The notes beneath the pieces are model-generated. The model was not told where the DNA came from. It made no database searches and saw only the letters and a list, made by a program, of their open reading frames with translations. Positions 1 to 9,829 of a stretch of 64,000 nucleotides of DNA are shown piece by piece. This DNA comes from Podospora pseudoanserina (Eukaryota; Ascomycota; Sordariomycetes; Sordariales; Podosporaceae): assembly GCF_035222485.1 (NCBI RefSeq), contig NC_085920.1, positions 248,001 through 312,000 of the forward strand, written 5' to 3'. Each line of letters opens with the position of its first letter. The stretch's first letter is position 1. The position numbers and the translations under genes are program-made.

Positions 1-1
1 C

Positions 2-3000
2 TCGGCGACTGTCACCAGCTCTCCCTCCAATAACTACGGATCAATCGCCCCCCAAAATGTCAGCTACAAGACGGGTGCACCCCTGTCCTGCCTGGACCAG
101 TCGCCTGACGGGAGAAGCGCTGTCCTGGCCAGCCACCATGTGCTGAAGCTGATCAAGCTCGACGGTGGACTTCGGGTACAAGAGGAAGTCGACTTGCGCG
201 CAATCCTGACCTCGCAGCCTGCGCACCGTAACAATGTCCCTACTGGTGCCGTGGCCGACCAGTTGTCTATTCAGGATGTCAAGTGGGGGAGTGTTATCAA
301 CAGGGAGGTCCTCTTCACGGCCTGCACCAGCGGCATCATCTTTCAGTACGATGTGAACCGGGCCAAGGCTACAAGGGTCGGCGCGCCTCTTGAATTCATC
401 CAAATGCGGGAGGACTCTCGCCAGGTCAACTCTCTCGACTTGAATCCCCATCACTCTTCATGGCTCTTGTCTGGAAGTCAGGACGGTCTGTTGCGGTGCT
501 TCGATGTGCGCACACCTGTTAACACCAGGACGTGGCCAACATACCGTGCTCTCCAGTCCTTCAAGTCACACGCGGATGGTGTCAGGCATGTCCAGTGGTC
601 GCCCAAGGACGGCTTCCTATTCGCCTGCGGGACAGAGCAAGGGATGGTGCTGAAGTGGGACATGCGGAAACCAAGCTCCCCTATTCTGAGGATCAATGCC
701 CACGAAAAGGCCTGTACCTCGATTGCATGGCACCAGGATGGCACCCATCTTGTCAGTGCTGGGCTCGACAGCAAGTGCAACATCTGGGACATGTCCAAGA
801 CGGACAAGAGACAGAAGCCAAAGTATGTTATATCAACACCTGCCCCCGTTGGCTCACTGGCATGGCGGCCTGGCCAATGGTCGGCAACAGCACAGGGCAA
901 GCGGGCCTCGCAGCTCGCAGTGTCCTACGATGAAAGCGGCATGAAGCGGTTTGGCATGAATTCAGTTCACATCTGGGACCTCGCTCGCCCTACCATGCCC
1001 TACAAAGAAATCCAGAGGTTCGAATACGCACCCAACTCCATTCTCTGGCACGACCAATACCTCCTCTGGACCGCTGGCCGTGATGGCTTCCACCAGTGTG
1101 ACGTCTCCTTTGCGCCCAAGGTCATGGACCGCCAAACAATGTCGGCCTTTGCCTTTTCCTCACAAGGCGAGGTCGCCATGTGCTTGGACGAGCGACCTAT
1201 GCCCACCCGCCCCCGACCCAACATTGTTCACCATGACAATGCTTCCACTCACGAATCACCATCTTACAGCTCGAGCCCCACTACTCCAAGATTCAGCGTC
1301 AGTCGCAGTGATTCCGAGGATGACGCTATTGGCAGCTTCTTGGGCTCCAGGCAGCCAGGCAACGGCAGCCGCAAACGCAGAGCGAGCATGCGATCTGCGA
1401 ATACCCTCAGCACCACACCACCTGTTGGGCCTGCCATGGGTGAGACACTGTCACTGGAAGACACGATCGAAGTGACGGGTACATACCAGCCGAATCAAGC
1501 CATGGCCATCGGCACATATCCGGGCCCTACCAATGCTGAGGTAGATGTCTATCTCAGCCTCAACTACCTCCAGGCCATCCATTTAGAGCTACCTTACAAA
1601 CCCGGTGGGCCGTCTTTGCCAGAGCGGATGACGACCATCTTGGACCACTTTGCCAAAGCTGCCGCAAGAGTTAGGCTTTCAAGACTGTCACACACCTGGA
1701 TGAACCTCCTCTTCCTGATCAAGCTTCTCCTCGAGCGTCGCGCACAGTACCACCTCGAGTTTCGGATGGACAAGTACCAAAATTCAACCATCAAAAAGAA
1801 AGATGCGGCTAGACATCGGTCACTGGGTCAGCTCCGTGCCGAACCACCCAGCTTTGGGATTGGCGGGGAAGCAAGCCCACGGAAGATGGCCTCTCTGGCA
1901 AGTTTCGACCGGGTCCTTCATCCACGATCACTTTTATCTGAAGAGCTCGAAAGCACCTCCAATCAACCTACCCCGCTGGCTCGCCCAGTTCCCGATACAC
2001 AAGTTATCCAGATTGATGACAATGGGCGCAAGAAGCTCACACCCATCATCGAACCAGAGAGCTTCACGCTGCCTCCGGCGGCCCATTCTCGCACCCTCGA
2101 GCCCAGGCCCCGACTGGATTCAGTGCCCCTGTCGGTCACCAGTCATGACAGTGAGGCCACCAATGCCAGCACCGAGGGCTACGACTTTTATGACGCCGAG
2201 GCCCTCAGTAAGGCCATTGACGTGCCCACGAGACCCAAGCTGACCAAAGTCATAGACTTTCGAGAACCCGGCTCGCCCAGCCGTGTTCGAAAGCCGCCCG
2301 TTTTGCGACATGATTCGGATGATAGTTTCACCCGACTCTTTTCCGTCTCGGACGAAAGCAGGGAGACGACTGGCCTTGTCCGGACCTCGGACAGCGACAC
2401 TCCGTCGCAGGTCATGAGGGAGGCCATTGTGGCCGCCATTCGGCGCGACCAGCCAAGTGCCAGCGGAAGCGGAAGCGAAGACGGCGAATACGAAAGCCGC
2501 ATCCGTGGCAAACAGATCGCCGCCGGAAGCTCGCCTGGCCGTCATCCACAGCGGCAATTGCTTCAGCGTACCGAGACTGACATGACATCGTACACTGCCT
2601 TTACCGATGAGCACCACGCCATCACCCAGACCACCACCGACAGCTTCGAGTCACGCTTCCCGTCACAGACAACGGATGGCGGCTTTGGCATGGACTCTCC
2701 AGTCCGACAGAGCGGTATTGAGTATCCTGGGCAGCCACAGGGGCTGCTGTCTGTCGAGGCTGACTTGTCCCCCGAAGATGATTTGTCCCCCTATATTGTA
2801 GAGACGGATTACCTCCACTGGCCCGGCGACCCAAGCTACCCACACTTGCTCTGGTCCTCGAATGGATTATTTGGGATTGGTGAATCCCTAATCCAACCCG
2901 AGCAGCAGATTGCAGCCACGCTGGCCTACGAAGTTCGCAAGACAGCCCGTGACGCGGCCGCCATCGTCCTGCTGTTCAAGCCCCTACTTGCGCCTGATGT

Positions 3001-4063
3001 CCTTGACTCTTTTCAAGCGGCAGCTATCCTCAAGCAACACCACCAGCGTCTGATGAAGCTCCAGGCTTTTACCGAGGCGGCCCTCATGCGCAAAATGTGT
3101 ATGAAGGGATGGCCTGGAGGTGTGCTGTCCAACTGGGGCGAAAACCACCCGAATGTCATTAGCCCGGCTCAACGAGGTGTCCAGGTTGGCCTCCTTTGTT
3201 CCAGCTGCCGGAAGCCGAGAGAGATTGACCGATCCAAGGGGTCAAATGAGACCATCTGGATGTGTGGACGTTGTAAGGCCAGCATGGCCCCTTGTGCTGT
3301 CTGTCAACAGCGTGATATCGCTCCCACGCCCGGCTCGCGGGACGATACGAAGGAAGGTGATGAGGAGGAGCCGGTGTTGGCTACCTGGTGGATTTGTCCT
3401 GGCTGCGGTCACGGTGGACATTCTAGCTGCCTCCAGCTTTGGCATGAAGGGTTTGAGAACGAATGCAGTTCCACCGACCCGGATATTCTTGCCGAGTTCC
3501 AGAGTGATGGTTATTGTCCCATGGATGGGTGTGGACACACATGTCTGCCCGGAAAGGGAAGGCTCGAGACAGCTGCGGCCAGGACAGAAGAGGTTGGTCG
3601 GGTGGCAGCGAGGGAGGCAACGCGAAATGCAACCAGCATGAAGGCGTCTGCAGACACGGAGAGCATAGTGGGCGGTCTCCAAGGCCACCATCATCCTCAC
3701 CCGCCTCACCAGTACCGCACCACGGGAAGCGGCAAGATCTTGGATGACCAGCACCACCAGTACCCTCACTATCCTTCCCAGGGGGTCAATATTTCGAATG
3801 ATGAGCACAGCGTACCCCAAAGCAGGGCGGTAGAGAGCGTTAGGGAGTCTCTGGCCAGCATGGGCATCTCTTCTCATTCTCATGGCGGCAGCAGCAGCAC
3901 AAGACACAGCACGCCAGGAGCCAGCATCTTGAGCTCGAGCCCGGGCAGCAAGTCGGCAATGATGGCTGCTGCTGATAGGGCGAGTGGCGGTCACGGTGGT
4001 GGGGATGGCAGGGAGCGGAGGAAGAGCGTCAAGTTTGTTGCGCAGGAGGATACCAAGCATTGA
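2..4063 (+). CDS. RTC1: Rtc1/WDR24-like SEA complex subunit (5' end outside window)
   Basis: One reading frame is open from the left edge of the window to a TGA at 4061-4063, so the start codon lies upstream. The N-terminal third holds WD40-type repeats (for example a GSQDGLLRCFDVR block and a SAGLDSKCNIWDMS block). A long low-complexity Ser/Pro-rich middle follows. The C-terminus, coded roughly by 3195-3560, carries paired Cys/His motifs (CSSC, CGRC, CAVC, CPGCGHGGHSSC, CPMDGCGHTC) typical of the zinc-ribbon/RING end of Rtc1/WDR24. In the known family this protein is a vacuole-associated subunit of SEACAT/GATOR2, which relieves inhibition of TORC1. No intron is needed in the visible part and over 1,350 residues are seen, in keeping with large filamentous-fungal orthologues. 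The first residues and any 5' introns cannot be seen. Confidence 0.9.
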   Translation, partial: SATVTSSPSNNYGSIAPQNVSYKTGAPLSCLDQSPDGRSAVLASHHVLKLIKLDGGLRVQEEVDLRAILTSQPAHRNNVPTGAVADQLSIQDVKWGSVINREVLFTACTSGIIFQYDVNRAKATRVGAPLEFIQMREDSRQVNSLDLNPHHSSWLLSGSQDGLLRCFDVRTPVNTRTWPTYRALQSFKSHADGVRHVQWSPKDGFLFACGTEQGMVLKWDMRKPSSPILRINAHEKACTSIAWHQDGTHLVSAGLDSKCNIWDMSKTDKRQKPKYVISTPAPVGSLAWRPGQWSATAQGKRASQLAVSYDESGMKRFGMNSVHIWDLARPTMPYKEIQRFEYAPNSILWHDQYLLWTAGRDGFHQCDVSFAPKVMDRQTMSAFAFSSQGEVAMCLDERPMPTRPRPNIVHHDNASTHESPSYSSSPTTPRFSVSRSDSEDDAIGSFLGSRQPGNGSRKRRASMRSANTLSTTPPVGPAMGETLSLEDTIEVTGTYQPNQAMAIGTYPGPTNAEVDVYLSLNYLQAIHLELPYKPGGPSLPERMTTILDHFAKAAARVRLSRLSHTWMNLLFLIKLLLERRAQYHLEFRMDKYQNSTIKKKDAARHRSLGQLRAEPPSFGIGGEASPRKMASLASFDRVLHPRSLLSEELESTSNQPTPLARPVPDTQVIQIDDNGRKKLTPIIEPESFTLPPAAHSRTLEPRPRLDSVPLSVTSHDSEATNASTEGYDFYDAEALSKAIDVPTRPKLTKVIDFREPGSPSRVRKPPVLRHDSDDSFTRLFSVSDESRETTGLVRTSDSDTPSQVMREAIVAAIRRDQPSASGSGSEDGEYESRIRGKQIAAGSSPGRHPQRQLLQRTETDMTSYTAFTDEHHAITQTTTDSFESRFPSQTTDGGFGMDSPVRQSGIEYPGQPQGLLSVEADLSPEDDLSPYIVETDYLHWPGDPSYPHLLWSSNGLFGIGESLIQPEQQIAATLAYEVRKTARDAAAIVLLFKPLLAPDVLDSFQAAAILKQHHQRLMKLQAFTEAALMRKMCMKGWPGGVLSNWGENHPNVISPAQRGVQVGLLCSSCRKPREIDRSKGSNETIWMCGRCKASMAPCAVCQQRDIAPTPGSRDDTKEGDEEEPVLATWWICPGCGHGGHSSCLQLWHEGFENECSSTDPDILAEFQSDGYCPMDGCGHTCLPGKGRLETAAARTEEVGRVAAREATRNATSMKASADTESIVGGLQGHHHPHPPHQYRTTGSGKILDDQHHQYPHYPSQGVNISNDEHSVPQSRAVESVRESLASMGISSHSHGGSSSTRHSTPGASILSSSPGSKSAMMAAADRASGGHGGGDGRERRKSVKFVAQEDTKH

Positions 4064-4708
4064 TGATTATCAGGATGATATCAGGAGTTATTTGCGTGGC
4101 TTGTGACTTGATTGGTGGTTTCGGGAGGATTAGGAGGGGTTGTGTCACTTTGAGATTTCCATTAGGGGAGATAACAGAGTGTGGCTTTTGTCGTCAGAAG
4201 AACTTTTGTATGTACTGTACTGAATATAGGCGACCTGTAAGATACCATCAACCATCAAATCACAGCTGCCGGTTGGCTTCTTCTTTGCTTCGGCTCTTCC
4301 TTCCGGGTTTCCTGGCAGCACACCCTCTTGTGACTTGAAGCTTCCGTGCCAAGCCAATACCCATGACGACAGACCTCGCCTTGACATCCACGATCGGCAC
4401 ATCTTGCAGCAGAATGGGGGGGGTTTGAGTAACTCAGTATTGACATGGCTGAGGTGTTGGTGCTTCCGGTTACATTATTCTTGATATCATGCTCGGGATT
4501 ATCCTTAAAGGGGATAAGAAGGCGGCTTGTGTAACCTTGGAGTGGGCTTCGCCAAGGGAGGGAGGGTACGAATAATGGAATTTGGGGTTATGCCTGAGGG
4601 TAGTGTTGCTGTAGATGGAATGGGTATAAGAGGCCTTGTTTCTCACTGGTCATGGCCTTCTTCGGGGGTGTCTTCAGACAAGCATACCTCAGTCGATATA
4701 CAGTCACC
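4064..4708. other. Intergenic region
   Basis: About 645 bases between the Rtc1-like stop and the next start. It should hold the Rtc1 3' UTR and the next promoter. I see only short unconvincing frames and a run of nine G near 4416. Confidence 0.6.
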
Positions 4709-5992
4709 ATGTCAGGCATTCCAGTCTTTTTGTATGTCATTCCCTGCCCTCTGACCAGCGTTGTCTGACATGTTGTAGCATTGGTGCCTCGGGGCACATT
4801 GGTGCTGCTGTTCTCCAGGCCCTACATGCTGCTCACCCTGAGCTGCCGATCCGGGCTCTTGTCCGTCAGCAGGAAGATGTGGACCACCTAGAGTCCCTTT
4901 ATCAGGGCTCTGTCGCGTGCGTCCTAGGGACTCTTGAGGACGTAGGAATCGTCGCTGAAGAGGCCGCAAGGGCCCAGCTTGTTATCAGTATGCTTTTACT
5001 CCTTTACCATATTTCCATAAGACCACAATACCCCTTTAACACAATACCACATTACCACATTACCACATTACCACATTCCCCTCCCTCTTTTTCTCCATCT
5101 CCCTCTGTCATTCCGAATAGGCAGCTAACAAACACTCCCAGATTGCGCCCCCGACTTCGCCCTCCCCTTACCCACCCTCCTCCCCTCCCTATCATCCAAC
5201 CCCCACCCCCAAACCTTCCTCCTCCAAACCTCGGGCGCAGCCCGCATCTGGCCTCCGCCCTCAGGCCTAAACCCCCACCCCAAGATCTGGTCCGACCTCA
5301 CCGACCTCTCCTCCCTCCCCACCGACACCACCCACGCCGCCCAGGACATCACCGTCTCGACCTATCCCGGCATCAACACCGCCATCATCTCCCCTACTTT
5401 TGTCATTGGAAAATCCCCCAGTGTGAGACACAAGCATCCGATTATCTTTCCCGACCTGATGCACGTCACTCGTCAACAAGGGCAGGTGTTTGTTGTCGAA
5501 CAAGGAAAAAACCTCACCACATTTGTTGACACGGAGGAGCTGGCCGAGCTGTATGTTTTGCTCGTTGGGGATGCCCTGCGCTGTATCAGAGGAGAAAAAC
5601 AGGTGGATGAGAATATCTGGGGAGAAAAGGGGTATTTCTTCGCGGGGGGGTGGGAGGTGAGCATGAGGGAGTTTATCGTTGATTGGTTGCTTCCTGTTTT
5701 GGAGGGGAATGAAACGAGCAAAACGTGGTTGAGGAATCAGGAGGGGAAAGGGGTCAAGGGGTTGGGGTTGGGGGAGGTGGTGGAGAGTATACTGGGGCGG
5801 TTTGAAGGCCAGGAGGGGGAGGCGTGGAGTAGGCATATTGCTGAGGGGTTTGGGACGAGCATGAGGATCAGGGGGGATAGGGGGAGACGGTACCTTGGGT
5901 GGGAGCCGACGGGGAGGGTTAAGTTGGGGGAGGCGGTGGAGGCGGTGGTGAGGTATTTTGAGGAGAGGGAGAAGTCAATTACTGAGTTGTAG
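4709..5992 (+). CDS. NAD(P)-binding Rossmann-fold protein (NmrA/epimerase-like)
   Basis: Three exons give a 360-residue protein: 4709-4731, 4779-4987, 5142-5992. Both introns have GT...AG ends and the frame closes exactly across them. Splicing creates the N-terminal dinucleotide-binding motif GASGHIG at residues 10-16 after a short beta strand (MSGIPVFFI), the hallmark of extended SDR / NmrA-like / epimerase proteins. The junction VINCAPD after intron 2 is also a usual family position. The C-terminal half (FVIGK..., FVDTEELAELYVLL) resembles the substrate half of fungal NAD-dependent epimerase/dehydratase proteins. The substrate is not predictable. The second intron carries an 8-base tandem repeat, the third exon is C-rich early and very G-rich late, and the 3' end overlaps the convergent next gene by 14 bases. 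Confidence 0.8.
5046..5077 (+). repeat. Tandem repeat (ACCACATT)x4 in intron
   Basis: Four perfect copies of the 8-mer ACCACATT lie inside the second intron of the Rossmann-fold gene. The unit length is not a multiple of three, which an intron tolerates. Confidence 0.95.
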
Positions 5993-6491
5993 AGGTAAGG
6001 TAACTAATGATATCTAAGCTGCTCTCTGGCGATGCCTTCTGCTCTCTTGTTAGCAACCACATGTCCTGAAAGCGAGTGGGTAGAAATGAAACTCGCCTCC
6101 TGACCTGTTTCTTAACCACCACATGATGCTCACTCCACAAAGCCTCGTTTGACCTCTCAAACTTTGGGACCACCGTCGTCTTTACCACACCACTTATACC
6201 ATCATCACCTGTCTCTTTCGCTCCCTTGACCCAGAGGTCCTTTTCAGTCGTCCCAGGAGACCCTGATAGCACGATATGAGTGACGTCGGGTAGCTGATCA
6301 GGGCAGTTGTGCTCGTTCTCGCACACGATGCAGGAGTCTTTACAATCTTCCATGCAGGGGAGACGGCACTCGAGATGGTCTCCGCAGATAGGCTGACACC
6401 AGTCGATAACGTAATCGCGGGCGCACTGACTCATCTGCGCGTGGGCGGCCAGGCCAGTGAGTGTGAGGAGGAGGGTGAACGGGAGTTGCAT
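5979..6491 (-). CDS. Cysteine-rich small secreted protein
   Basis: A single-exon 170-residue frame opens with a clear signal peptide (MQLPFTLLLTLTGLAAHAQ). Nine cysteines follow within about 40 residues (positions 23, 32, 36, 42, 46, 50, 54, 57, 63), a compact pattern seen in secreted, disulfide-bonded fungal proteins. The C-terminal half is basic, has no cysteine and looks poorly constrained. I do not recognise a named family. The 3' end overlaps the convergent Rossmann-fold gene by 14 bases, so the true C-terminus may instead be formed by a splice I cannot place. It could be an effector-like or antimicrobial-type protein; that is inference from the signal peptide and cysteine density only. 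Confidence 0.65.
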   Translation of the reverse strand: MQLPFTLLLTLTGLAAHAQMSQCARDYVIDWCQPICGDHLECRLPCMEDCKDSCIVCENEHNCPDQLPDVTHIVLSGSPGTTEKDLWVKGAKETGDDGISGVVKTTVVPKFERSNEALWSEHHVVVKKQVRRRVSFLPTRFQDMWLLTREQKASPESSLDIISYLTSTTQ

Positions 6492-6915
6492 TATGGATAT
6501 GTGATGATGTTGTGGTGAGTGTTTTGTTTTGCAGACAAGCTGCCGTTGAAGGGTTGCGTAACATGACTAGCAGTTTCCCTTTCTTGCCCCTTCTTGCAAA
6601 ATAATTACCTGGGGAGGAGGTGCTACCCTGGAAACACATATGGTCGTGTCTCATGTTTGAGTTTGAACCGCACAATCTGGATTCACCCATAAGATTGAAT
6701 CAAAAATAATCACCTTTAAAAGATAGCTAACAGACCTTTAAACTAGTTAAGAGGCCTATTAAATCTCCTTCCGCCGCTTCTGCCATCTTAACACCAAAAA
6801 AGAAAACTCTTTCGACCACTTAGTGTCATAGTTTCAATAACACACCACTCATACCCACTAATTGTTGCAGTGAAGAGATCCACTATCGTTGTGGACATGG
6901 TCAGCTGAAGATTAG
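6492..6915. other. Intergenic region
   Basis: Upstream region of the secreted cysteine-rich gene and downstream region of the CVNH gene. AT content rises from about 6690. No further gene recognised. Confidence 0.5.
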
Positions 6916-7364
6916 TTAGCAAAGAACATCAGAGAAAGAGCTCCAATTCCACTCGCTCAAATAAACATTGGACGAAATCCAGCTGCCGTCTAGAGCTCGA
7001 CAACGAACCCACATCACCGCAACCAAGCCATCAATTCTGAACCCGGGGTTTGACAGATCACACGAGTGTTGATATCCACCGCTACCGGAGCCGTACTAGA
7101 TCAGCACCGAGACAAAAAGGAGGTGGACATGGTTCAATCTTACCCCTTTCGATATTTTAGGACCCCATTGGAGTTGACATAGCACTTGCCCAGGTCCACG
7201 CTCCGAGCCGGGACCCATTCTCCACTGTGCAGTCTACAGCTGCCGCACTGGAGAATATTCTTCTCGTTTGACTTTAGGCCACAGTCTTTGCAGGAGTCGA
7301 GGAAAGTGGCTGTTGTTGTGGTTCCCATTGCAAGAAAGGACAGGGCGATGGTGAGCATGCGCAT
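6916..7364 (-). CDS. Secreted CVNH (cyanovirin-N homology) protein
   Basis: Two exons on the minus strand, 7144-7364 and 6916-7081, encode 128 residues. The 62-base intron (7082-7143) begins GTAAGA, ends GGTAG and has a TGCTGAT branch-point-like sequence about 20 bases before the acceptor. Residues 1 to about 20 (MRMLTIALSFLAMGTTTTA) form a signal peptide. The mature part has the two-half CVNH layout. Half one runs from FLDSCKDCGL through GEWVPARSVDLGKC to GVLKY; half two runs from GGYQHSCDL through VRCRALDGSWISSNVYLSE. CVNH domains are carbohydrate-binding folds in many ascomycetes, usually of unknown biological role. I chose the second Met over the one 11 codons upstream because it places the signal peptide at the start. 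The second half departs from consensus near its end (NWSSFSDVLC), so binding may be altered. Confidence 0.82.
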
Positions 7365-8312
7365 TTTGAAGTGCAGATGGCAGACTGTTAAAGCCAAGGC
7401 TTGATAGTGGTGGGTAGGAGCGATCTAGTGAGGACAGTGTAAGAGGCAAGATGGGAGAGGGCATGGGACCAGAAGCCTTTCAATATCGCTTTTAGTCCCA
7501 CCGGGAAGGATTTTGCCAATCACTGTTGGTAAATAAAGGCACTTGTGTATGCTGACTGGTCACGAGTCCTTCTCTTCAAGCTCCCAGGACAGCCAAGCGA
7601 TCCGAGCCAAGATGTGGGATAATGGGGACTTGTGTCGTGGGTTATGCATTCAGAACCCGAGGCTTTACTCAAAGCAGATAAAACGAGGCAGTCGGCCTAC
7701 TCCATAAGAAAGCACTACTGACATGTGCAAGACAAAAGTTCTAGCCGAGCCGAACTGTAACTTCCAAAAAGTGTTGTTGGCTGTTAGAGGGACGTGTGTT
7801 AGCAACGTCGCACTTTGCATTGAGGGATGGATGGAAGTACATCAATCACTTTCATTGTCTTTCATCAACGGCACTCTCGATCGACATGTAGTAGTCATGT
7901 AAGGTAGGTACCTATGAACCGAGACATATGGCTGTGCCACAGACCAGCTCAAGGTCGGACACCAGAAGCAAGAGGCCTACTGTAATAAGAGATAGATGTC
8001 ATCCATATACCAAACTGACTAAAGAGGTTATTCTGAATCAACTAGAAAAGACGGTACCGGATTTCCATCCGTGCTACCGAAGGACTACCAGTTTCCAGCA
8101 TATGCTTTAGGGAAAAACTCTGACCTGAAGATAAACAAACCCATCCACAGCCATTCAGGCATAGGAAACAGAGTTATCGACATCACCAAGCCCATCCAAC
8201 TCATGCTCCGGCTTCTACTCCCCTAGGAACCTTGAGCACGCTGCTGTTTCCGCATGTTCTGCCTCCACCTGCAGAGACTGACGTATCTCTTCCTCACGAT
8301 TCTGACCACCGG
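7365..8312. other. Intergenic region
   Basis: Contains the CVNH promoter. Short frames at 7928-8110 and 8232 onward have no family resemblance or coding character. From about 8200 to 8312 a minus-strand frame rich in E and Q (for example EEEIRQSLQVEAE) could be a displaced continuation of the neighbouring GRF-like locus. Confidence 0.4.
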
Positions 8313-8700
8313 CTATGTCACACGATTCTGGTCACTCCTTTCCGGCTCAGGGTCCTTCTCATTGTTCTTGAGCCGACACACTTTCTCTATACAATTCCAA
8401 AACTTTTCCCTCGGTCTCTCGTCCTGCACCCCCGTAACATTTTCCCGACTCAACTGGCCACATTCACACATCGCGTTCCCCTTCTTGATCCCAATTGTAT
8501 CCGCCCACATGAAGAACCCCGGGAAATACTCCCGGCAACTGTAATCCGGCCGGTCGTCATTATTATTCTGATTACCTACCTTTGTTCACAAACCTCAGCT
8601 TCGGAGGGTTTGTGCATTTCCTACAAACAGGGCCTCTCTCTGGCAGCACAACGGGTTCCTTCCGCCAGATTCCTCTTAACGAGATGAATTTCAAGCCGGG
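8313..8700 (-). pseudogene. GRF-type zinc-finger-like coding segment, probably decayed or mis-spliced
   Basis: On the minus strand a frame ending PVCRKC...KLRFVNKG can be joined, across a short 37-base GTAATC...TTACAG stretch (8539-8575), to SCREYFPGFFMWAD, followed by a second unit MCECG...REKFWNCIEKVC. The CxCG...F(W)xC and C...FFxWAD pieces are those of GRF-type zinc fingers, which bind single-stranded nucleic acid in many DNA-repair and topoisomerase proteins. No clean splice joins this to the acidic frame just upstream. A direct repeat (CAGAATCGTG, near 8297 and 8321) accompanies the frame loss at the 3' end. It is either a broken gene or a multi-exon gene I cannot resolve. The family call is inference from short motifs. 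Confidence 0.35.
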
Positions 8701-9410
8701 GGCAGAGGTAGGACAGATGGGTGGCATGGCAATAACTCCGACTGCCGTGAGCGCTGCCATGAGCGTGGCCGGGTTCCTTCCGAAGCCTGCCGAACGACGC
8801 CCTTCCGATGTGTAAAACTGCAACTGCCTCCAAGCGCCGCGATGCCTTGGCCACATTTCAAAGCAGGACTCGGCAGTGAGCCAGGTGGGCTTGCGTGAGC
8901 AAGGCCAGGGGAGGGTTCATGTTCTGGCGGGATGATTTCTGCTGGGGGTAGAGGCTGGTCGCGGTGGTTAACTTCGCCTTCGCTGTCATCACTGTCGTCA
9001 CCCTCGCTGTCATCATCCTCGCTGTCAGATATATCGGATTCTGGTTCTTCGCGGACGGTGGTTGTGGCCGAGGAAGATGAGGATCCCAATGACGTGCTAC
9101 GAGAAGGCCTACTGCGTGCACGGGTAGGAGTTGGCGGGTCTGCTTCAGAGACGTCCTCGCGCTCAGAATTGATGCGCTTTCGAGTAGAGGGCGGTGTCAA
9201 CACGCCGAGATCTTGTTCCTGGGGCTGTCTCGTGCCTCCTTTCGTGGGGGTCATAGGAGCTGCCTGGAACAGGGGCGGGGACGACTGCGCAGAACTGGAA
9301 GCTTGAGTTAGCTGGCTCGGACAGGGGTTTTACTGGGCATGGTTGGGAGCTCGACAAGCCGTCGCTGTTTGACCTGGGGGGGGCGTTGTCTTGCGAGCTT
9401 CGGAATCCAT
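8691..9410 (-). CDS. Acidic, low-complexity protein (N-terminal part of the same locus)
   Basis: A minus-strand frame (8691-9254, extending in frame to about 9300) encodes a disordered protein: a LGVLTPPSTRKR segment with TP/SP sites, a Ser-rich stretch, then an acidic run (SDISDSEDDD and following) that keeps amino-acid bias rather than base bias. A plausible first exon starts at the ATG at 9408-9410 (MDSEARKTTPPP) and joins through a 39-base intron with a textbook GCTAAC branch point (GTAAAA...TTCCAG). A run of eight C on the coding strand (9376-9383) lies in that exon, and the next frame over also reads protein-like (QVKQRRLVELP), so a one-base slip there is possible. Function unknown. TP-rich acidic proteins are often nuclear and kinase-regulated, but nothing here proves it. 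Confidence 0.45.
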
Positions 9411-9829
9411 GGTTAGGAATGGTCCGCTGGGATTCTTTAGCTTTTTGAAAAGAAGTAAAGAGAGCTTCGGGGAACCTTTGGATTCGAGGGGAGCTGGCAC
9501 TTTATAAAGCACAACTGGCATGATGCAGGTGATTGGTCCAATCGCATAGAGTCCACCGTGCAGCTAAAAAGACGCATCACTGATGCTGTTTGCTTCTGCC
9601 TGCTCGAGTCTGGTCACTGGTTTGGTTCTGGTGTATTTACATTGCCCGTTCTACTGTGAAAATTATCCAAGGTACACGATCATATTGCTTCTAGACACCT
9701 GTTCCCAAAGTCGCCTCAAAGCCTTTCCAACCTCTTGGTGCCCTACCCCCATGCTTTGCAACCCGATTCCACCACACACCACGCCCACCATGCCGCTCCT
9801 GTCCAGGGACGCCTTATAACAATCAGCAA
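9411..9829. other. Intergenic region
   Basis: Upstream of the acidic-protein locus. Only short frames without recognisable content. Confidence 0.5.

Noticed and set aside
3242-4060. 272-codon minus-strand frame opposite the Rtc1 C-terminus
   Set aside because: Antisense shadow of the conserved zinc-ribbon/RING coding region; no family resemblance.
8232-8687. 151-codon plus-strand frame
   Set aside because: Opposite the GRF-like motifs; Ser/Pro/Leu-rich shadow composition.
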